Part shown: in pieces, positions 5,688 through 8,867 of the stretch | How the letters are laid out: every line of letters begins with the position of its first letter | Position numbering within the stretch: position 1 is the stretch's first letter | Assembly (NCBI GenBank): GCA_005792865.1 | Contig: SXQR01000023.1 | Location: forward strand, 1 to 8,867 | Length of the DNA: 8,867 nt | Source of the DNA: Flavobacterium sp. | GTDB taxonomy: Bacteria; Bacteroidota; Bacteroidia; Flavobacteriales; Flavobacteriaceae | Reading direction: 5' to 3' | The notes under the pieces: model-generated | Told to the model about the DNA's origin: nothing | Databases searched by the model: none | The model's input: only the letters and a program-made list of their open reading frames with translations | Translations under genes and position numbers: made by a program

Positions 5688-6942
5688 TTGCAAGTGTTTT
5701 TGAAATATTGAGCCTGTAGGCCATCAGGGCCGGAATCAGTGCCGATAAAATCCCGATGCCCAGCGTTGCAGCAAAAAGCAGGCCTTCCTGGCCCCATACG
5801 ACCGCAAACGGGTCAAAACTTATTTTATATTCTGCCTCGGTGGCGCGGGAAATCAGCAACAGGCCGATCCGGCCAAGCGCTGTACCCAGGATAAAGCCGG
5901 TGACGCATAACAGCATTGCCTCGACTAGCACAAGGGCCAACATCTGTCCACGGCCCGCACCGCTGATGCGCATCAGGGCAAACTCATACTTGCGTTCGCG
6001 CAGGGTGGAAAAAAGCGCGACAAAAATGCTGATGGCCGAGATCAGCATGATGCCGTAGGCCATGTATCGCAAGGCTGTGAGCCCAAATCCGAATAAAGTG
6101 AAAAGCCGGTTGACTTCCACCGCGGGGCTGGCCATCTGCATCGAGGTCTGCGAGGAAACCATTCGCGGCCAGGTGACAAGGGCCATCTTGTTGCGGATCT
6201 TGAACAGGACGGCGGTGATTTCCCGTGTATCGGTTTCATCCACGTGCCCATGGCTTTCGTCTTCATGTGCGTGTTCGTCGTGTCGATGGGCCTCATCGCC
6301 GTGCGCGTCCTCGGTCTCGCCAACGTGCTGGTGGCCGTGCATCTGCCAAACGGTCGGCACATCGCACAGCAATAGGTTGTCGATCACCTTTCCCGATTCT
6401 TTCGCGATCCCCACCACCGTGTACGCGCCTTCTTCATGGACTTCGCCGCCATGGTCGCTTCCATGCGAGCCGCGAAAGGTGTCACCCAATTTCAATCCCA
6501 GCTTTTGCGCGGCCTGGAATCCCGCCACGACCTCGCCGGGCCTTGAAAACATCTTCCCTGACTTAAGGCCTTCCCCGTATAGTTCGGCATATTTAGGTAC
6601 GGTGCCGACAATCCGGAATCCGCGGTAATTATCACCATAGGCCAGCGGCACGGCCGATTGCGCAAACGGATTCTCCATATACGAAAGCGCTTCAGTATAA
6701 GGAATGTTTCCGGTTGGCGCGTCCATCTGGTACACCGACGAGAGAATGAGCTGCAAAGGGCTTCCCTTGGCGCCCATCACCAAATCGATGTTGTCGAGAT
6801 TCCCGCTGAACTGTTTCTCGAACTGCCGCTCGAGCAGGATCAGCAGCGTGATGATCCCAACCCCTGCCGTCAAAAGCAACAGGCTCAGAACGGTGTTCAA
6901 CGGCTTGTGCGCCATATTGCGCAAGGCTACTTTTGCAATCAT
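5680..6942 (-). CDS. FtsX/MacB-like ABC permease with histidine-rich extracytoplasmic insert
   Basis: A 420-residue permease with MacB/LolE topology. One N-terminal helix (about 14-38) is followed by a large extracytoplasmic domain (about 40-283) and three C-terminal helices (about 284-312, 332-362, 384-408). The segment IDLVMGAKGSPLQLILSSVYQMDAPTGNI, residues 52-80, is the conserved start of the periplasmic domain in this permease branch. The loop is rich in histidine, with 13 between 160 and 233, ten of them in the 32 residues 202-233, alternating with Asp and Glu. This is typical of low-affinity zinc or other metal binding. Such permeases do not form a classic import channel. They transmit ATPase motion to the periplasm. 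The ATG overlaps the ATPase stop by 4 bp (ATGA), so the two are coupled. Substrate is not determinable from sequence. Confidence 0.9.
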   Translation of the reverse strand: MIAKVALRNMAHKPLNTVLSLLLLTAGVGIITLLILLERQFEKQFSGNLDNIDLVMGAKGSPLQLILSSVYQMDAPTGNIPYTEALSYMENPFAQSAVPLAYGDNYRGFRIVGTVPKYAELYGEGLKSGKMFSRPGEVVAGFQAAQKLGLKLGDTFRGSHGSDHGGEVHEEGAYTVVGIAKESGKVIDNLLLCDVPTVWQMHGHQHVGETEDAHGDEAHRHDEHAHEDESHGHVDETDTREITAVLFKIRNKMALVTWPRMVSSQTSMQMASPAVEVNRLFTLFGFGLTALRYMAYGIMLISAISIFVALFSTLRERKYEFALMRISGAGRGQMLALVLVEAMLLCVTGFILGTALGRIGLLLISRATEAEYKISFDPFAVVWGQEGLLFAATLGIGILSALIPALMAYRLNISKTLANA

Positions 6943-7574
6943 AGGTTCACGCGGTTTGGGAATTCGGCTTTGAGCCTGGAGTCGTGGGTCACGATGATGA
7001 GCGCCGTCCCGGACTGTGCCGATGCTTTCCGGAGCAGATCGACCACCTTGATTGCATTGACGTCGTCGAGGCTTGAAGTAGGTTCGTCAGCCAACAGGAT
7101 TGCCGGGCGGTTCACCAGCGCACGTGCGATCGAGGCGCGTTGTTGTTGACCAATGCTAAGGCGGGACGGCAGTTTATGGGCGTGCTCGCGAATGCCGAGG
7201 GCGTCCAAAGATTCACTGGCCCGGCCTTCGTGCCGTTTGCCGCTGGCCAGCCACGATGCCAGGCAGAGATTTTCAAATACCGAAAGCGATTTCACGAAAT
7301 GCGATTCCTGGAGGACAATGCCGATGTTTTGCGCGCGGAAGCGGTCAAGCCGGCCAGCCGACAAAGTTGATAAATCCCGTCCGGCTATCGCAATGGTCCC
7401 GCGCTGCGGCCGGATCAATCCGCCCAGAATGTGAAGCAGGGTGGTCTTTCCCCTACCCGATTCGCCGGTGATCAGCAATTCCTGGCCCTCGCCCAGGTGG
7501 AGATCGGGAAAAGTCAATAATTGGTGATCGCCATAGGAATGTTGGAGACTGGATGTCCGAAGGATCTGGCCCAT
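6939..7574 (-). CDS. LolD/MacB-like ABC transporter ATP-binding protein
   Basis: A 211-residue nucleotide-binding subunit of the LolD/MacB (o228) type. It has Walker A GESGRGKT (37-44), Q-loop Q89 in IGIVLQESHF, signature LSIGQQQR (139-146), Walker B ILLADEPTSSLD (159-170, D163/E164) and the switch histidine H197 in IIVTHDS. The signature carries Ile where the usual motif is LSGGQ. The C-terminus is short, as in LolD. It is the promoter-proximal gene of the five-gene operon and should pair with the permease that follows at once. The ATG at 7574 is preceded by a perfect promoter-like box at four bases. Annotation as lipoprotein-releasing LolD would be a guess. The neighbours point to the Zrg-like branch instead. 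Confidence 0.93.
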   Translation of the reverse strand: MGQILRTSSLQHSYGDHQLLTFPDLHLGEGQELLITGESGRGKTTLLHILGGLIRPQRGTIAIAGRDLSTLSAGRLDRFRAQNIGIVLQESHFVKSLSVFENLCLASWLASGKRHEGRASESLDALGIREHAHKLPSRLSIGQQQRASIARALVNRPAILLADEPTSSLDDVNAIKVVDLLRKASAQSGTALIIVTHDSRLKAEFPNRVNL

Positions 7575-7578
7575 ATCG

Positions 7579-7609
7579 CAAAGCTAACGATTCGGGCTTG
7601 TATCCGCAA
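7579..7609 (-). promoter_or_regulatory. Operon promoter (TTG-N20-TAGCTTTG), leaderless arrangement
   Basis: On the minus strand TAGCTTTG (7586 down to 7579) matches TAnnTTTG exactly, with TTG (7609-7607) 20 bases upstream, a good -33 spacing. Four bases (CGAT) separate the box from the ATG at 7574. This is the best promoter in the window and would drive the whole ABC operon. I see no clear palindromic operator such as a Zur box nearby. Confidence 0.7.
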
Positions 7610-7666
7610 TTGTAATCCTATAAATCAAAACCGCATTGATGTAAGCAAGAGGCTTGACCCAACCAT

Positions 7667-7674
7667 TAACTTTG
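7667..7674 (+). promoter_or_regulatory. -7 box (TAACTTTG) of the 126-codon gene
   Basis: TAACTTTG is a perfect TAnnTTTG match. The ATG at 7692 lies 17 bases after it, so a short leader of about ten bases is expected, unlike the three leaderless cases. No well-spaced TTG is seen; the nearest candidates (7654-7656 and 7636-7638) are too close and too far. It shares the 117-bp intergenic region with the divergent ABC operon promoter. Confidence 0.5.
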
Positions 7675-7691
7675 TCAAAAAACCTACTGCT

Positions 7692-8072
7692 ATGAGTTAT
7701 ATTACCATTCGAGTGAAAAATGAGGGCCGCCTTACCGACTACCTTCTTTTTCACGCAGATTACCTCAACGAGGCCTGGCTTGCGGAAGTAAGGGAAGACG
7801 ATACCACCCGGATTGTCCGCGAGTTTGCCTGCCATGACCTTATGAATTGCATTGACGAAATTGTCCTGTGCGCCGACCATTTGGGAATTGTGACCGACGT
7901 TTTCGGCAATGATTCCGAACCGGCAGTCGTACAGGCGCTAAGGGAAAAATTGCTATGCCCCGAACCCGAGACGGCGGTCCTCAGGATGCCGTTGTCCTTG
8001 TCACTCAATCCGGTTCCGTCTTTCTGGAACCGTTTTACACGCGCCCTCCCCGATCTGGGACTGGCCGGTTAA
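7692..8072 (+). CDS. Hypothetical protein, 126 residues, single-gene unit
   Basis: I do not recognise this protein. It has no signal peptide or membrane segment and looks cytoplasmic and acidic. A likely beta strand opens the chain (SYITIRVKN). Cysteines C47, C53 and C60 lie in a predicted helical stretch FACHDLMNCIDEIVLCADHLG with H48 and H63, so metal binding is conceivable but unsupported. The C-terminal 25 residues (VPSFWNRFTRALPDLGLAG at the end) look less ordered. I start at ATG 7692, which follows the promoter-like box. An upstream extension to 7521 would overlap the divergent ATPase gene and is rejected. A clear terminator follows, so this is probably a monocistronic unit. Coding reality is supported by normal codon use and that flanking signal pair. 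Confidence 0.7.
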   Translation: MSYITIRVKNEGRLTDYLLFHADYLNEAWLAEVREDDTTRIVREFACHDLMNCIDEIVLCADHLGIVTDVFGNDSEPAVVQALREKLLCPEPETAVLRMPLSLSLNPVPSFWNRFTRALPDLGLAG

Positions 8073-8087
8073 GATTCCATTTGAACG

Positions 8088-8114
8088 GGCAGCCTTGAAG
8101 GCTGCCTTTTTTTT
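8088..8114 (+). terminator. Rho-independent terminator of the 126-codon gene
   Basis: GGCAGCCT (8088-8095) and AGGCTGCC (8099-8106) form a perfect 8-bp GC-rich stem with a 3-base loop, followed at once by eight T (8107-8114). It sits 15 bases after the stop of the 7692 gene. The T-run reaches into the radC stop codon (TAA on the minus strand, 8115-8113). In the minus direction no U-run follows the stem, so it is expected to act mainly on plus-strand transcripts. Confidence 0.93.
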
Positions 8115-8802
8115 ACAGCATGCCCTCATCGGCAAAACTCATGTAGCCACGCTCGGTGATGATGACGTGATCCAATACCTTGATATCGAGATTGTCACCC
8201 GCGGCCCGCATTTTCCGGGTGATCTGGCGGTCGGCGTCGCTGGCCTTGAGCGTTCCTGAAGGATGGTTGTGCACCAGTATGACGCCGGTCGCGTTGATCT
8301 CGAGCGCACCACGGAAAGCGATCCTGATGTCCACCACCGTACCCGTGATGCCGCCCTTGCTGAGCTGCGCCCGGCTCAGGATCCTGTTGGAATTGTTCAA
8401 ATATAATATCCAGAATTCCTCATGGGGAAGTTCTCCCAGGATAGGCTGCATGATCTCAAAGACCGAACGGCTGGATGTTATTTTTTCGGGTTGCGGCGTC
8501 TGCGAAACCACCCTCCTTTTTCCCAGTTCAAGTGCGGCAGCGATCGCGACAGCCTTAGCCTGCCCGATACCGCGAAATTTCATCAATTGCGGCAGCGACA
8601 TCTTGCCCAGGACATTCAGGTCATTGCCCGCCGTGGCGAGGATCTTCCTGCACAGCGTGACCGCGCTTTCATTTCGCGAACCCGAGCCGATCAGGATTGC
8701 GACCAGTTCGGCATCGGTAAGCGCCGATTTGCCCTTGAGGATCATTTTTTCTCGCGGGCGGTCGTCCTCGGCCCATTGCGTTATGGGGACTGTGGTTTCC
8801 AT
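8113..8802 (-). CDS. radC: RadC family JAB/MPN+ domain protein
   Basis: A 229-residue RadC protein of normal length. The N-terminal part (about 1-100) holds the RadC-specific helical region with the helix-hairpin-helix-like FRGIGQAKAVAI (77-88), typical of DNA-binding proteins. The C-terminal JAB/MPN+ domain (about 108-229) has the JAMM metal site. E128 or E129 lies in HEEFW, H178 and H180 in VHNHPSG, and D191 in ASDADRQ, spaced as HxHx10D. This predicts a zinc-dependent hydrolase fold. Despite the name, a DNA-repair role has not held up and the true substrate is unknown. The start at ATG 8802 gives the usual METTVPITQWAEDDRPREK-type opening. The gene ends within the T-run of the neighbouring terminator. 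Confidence 0.95.
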   Translation of the reverse strand: METTVPITQWAEDDRPREKMILKGKSALTDAELVAILIGSGSRNESAVTLCRKILATAGNDLNVLGKMSLPQLMKFRGIGQAKAVAIAAALELGKRRVVSQTPQPEKITSSRSVFEIMQPILGELPHEEFWILYLNNSNRILSRAQLSKGGITGTVVDIRIAFRGALEINATGVILVHNHPSGTLKASDADRQITRKMRAAGDNLDIKVLDHVIITERGYMSFADEGML

Positions 8803-8807
8803 AACGG

Positions 8808-8815
8808 CGAAGGTA
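8808..8815 (-). promoter_or_regulatory. Possible radC -7 box (TACCTTCG)
   Basis: On the minus strand TACCTTCG differs from TAnnTTTG at one position (C for T). It lies five bases before the radC ATG, close to the leaderless spacing at rlmB, rarA and the ABC ATPase gene. No well-placed TTG is visible upstream within the window. Confidence 0.35.
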
Positions 8816-8867
8816 ATGTGGGATTTTGGAGGTTTTTTACGGGAAACCCGTTGAATTTAGCGGGCAG

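Noticed and set aside
7587..7640. Zur-type operator upstream of the ABC operon
   Set aside because: I looked for an AT-rich palindrome and found none. Only a weak direct repeat (CCGCAATTG at 7604 and CCGCATTG at 7631) is present, which is not a known operator.
7521..7691. Upstream extension of the 126-codon gene to 7521
   Set aside because: It would overlap the start of the divergent ATPase gene and both promoter boxes. The added residues have no protein-like character.
8839..8851. Hairpin ACGGG-AAA-CCCGT as a terminator
   Set aside because: The stem is only 5 bp and the T-run precedes it on the plus strand, so it lacks the required order in both directions.
8180..8854. Open frame of 224 codons on the plus strand over radC
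   Set aside because: It is antisense to a complete, well-conserved radC and its translation is Ser/Arg-rich without recognisable motifs.

Overview
The window looks like a piece of a Bacteroidota chromosome, most likely a Flavobacteriaceae member (Flavobacterium or a close relative) with an unusually balanced base composition for that group. The evidence is the gene set, several promoters of the Bacteroidota type (TAnnTTTG) and the AT-rich short tandem repeats upstream of the first gene. All the coding sequence looks chromosomal; I see no insertion sequence, phage gene, tRNA, rRNA or CRISPR array.

Layout. Bases 1-331 hold no gene but contain two tandem-repeat arrays (9 units of 7 bp and 12 units of 8 bp) and a promoter-like box directly before rlmB. 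RlmB (23S rRNA 2'-O-methyltransferase, +) converges on a rhomboid intramembrane protease (-), with a REP-like palindromic element at the junction that also encodes the last residues of the rhomboid. A divergent SRPBCC/AHSA1-type protein (+) follows, then rarA (+, clamp-loader-like AAA+ ATPase). RarA converges, with a 7-bp overlap, on a tightly packed five-gene minus-strand operon read from 7574 to 3797: LolD/MacB-like ABC ATPase, four-helix FtsX/MacB-like permease with a histidine-rich extracytoplasmic insert, a small exported CxxC protein resembling DUF3299, a YjjG-type HAD nucleotidase and an exported protein of unknown function. Divergent from this operon is an unrecognised 126-codon gene (+) with its own promoter-like box and a strong intrinsic terminator, and finally radC (-).

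How the genes work together. Most are housekeeping or genome-maintenance genes (rlmB, rarA, yjjG, radC). The most interesting unit is the first part of the operon. An ABC ATPase, a His-rich permease and a DUF3299-like protein are the combination I recall from the zinc-regulated Zrg-type loci of Vibrio and Pseudomonas. Here the metal-binding stretch appears to be built into the permease instead of being a separate periplasmic protein. A role in metal (perhaps zinc) handling across the envelope is an inference, not shown.

A second theme is promoter placement. Three genes (rlmB, rarA, the ABC ATPase) have a perfect TAnnTTTG box followed by exactly four bases and then ATG, which predicts leaderless or nearly leaderless transcripts.
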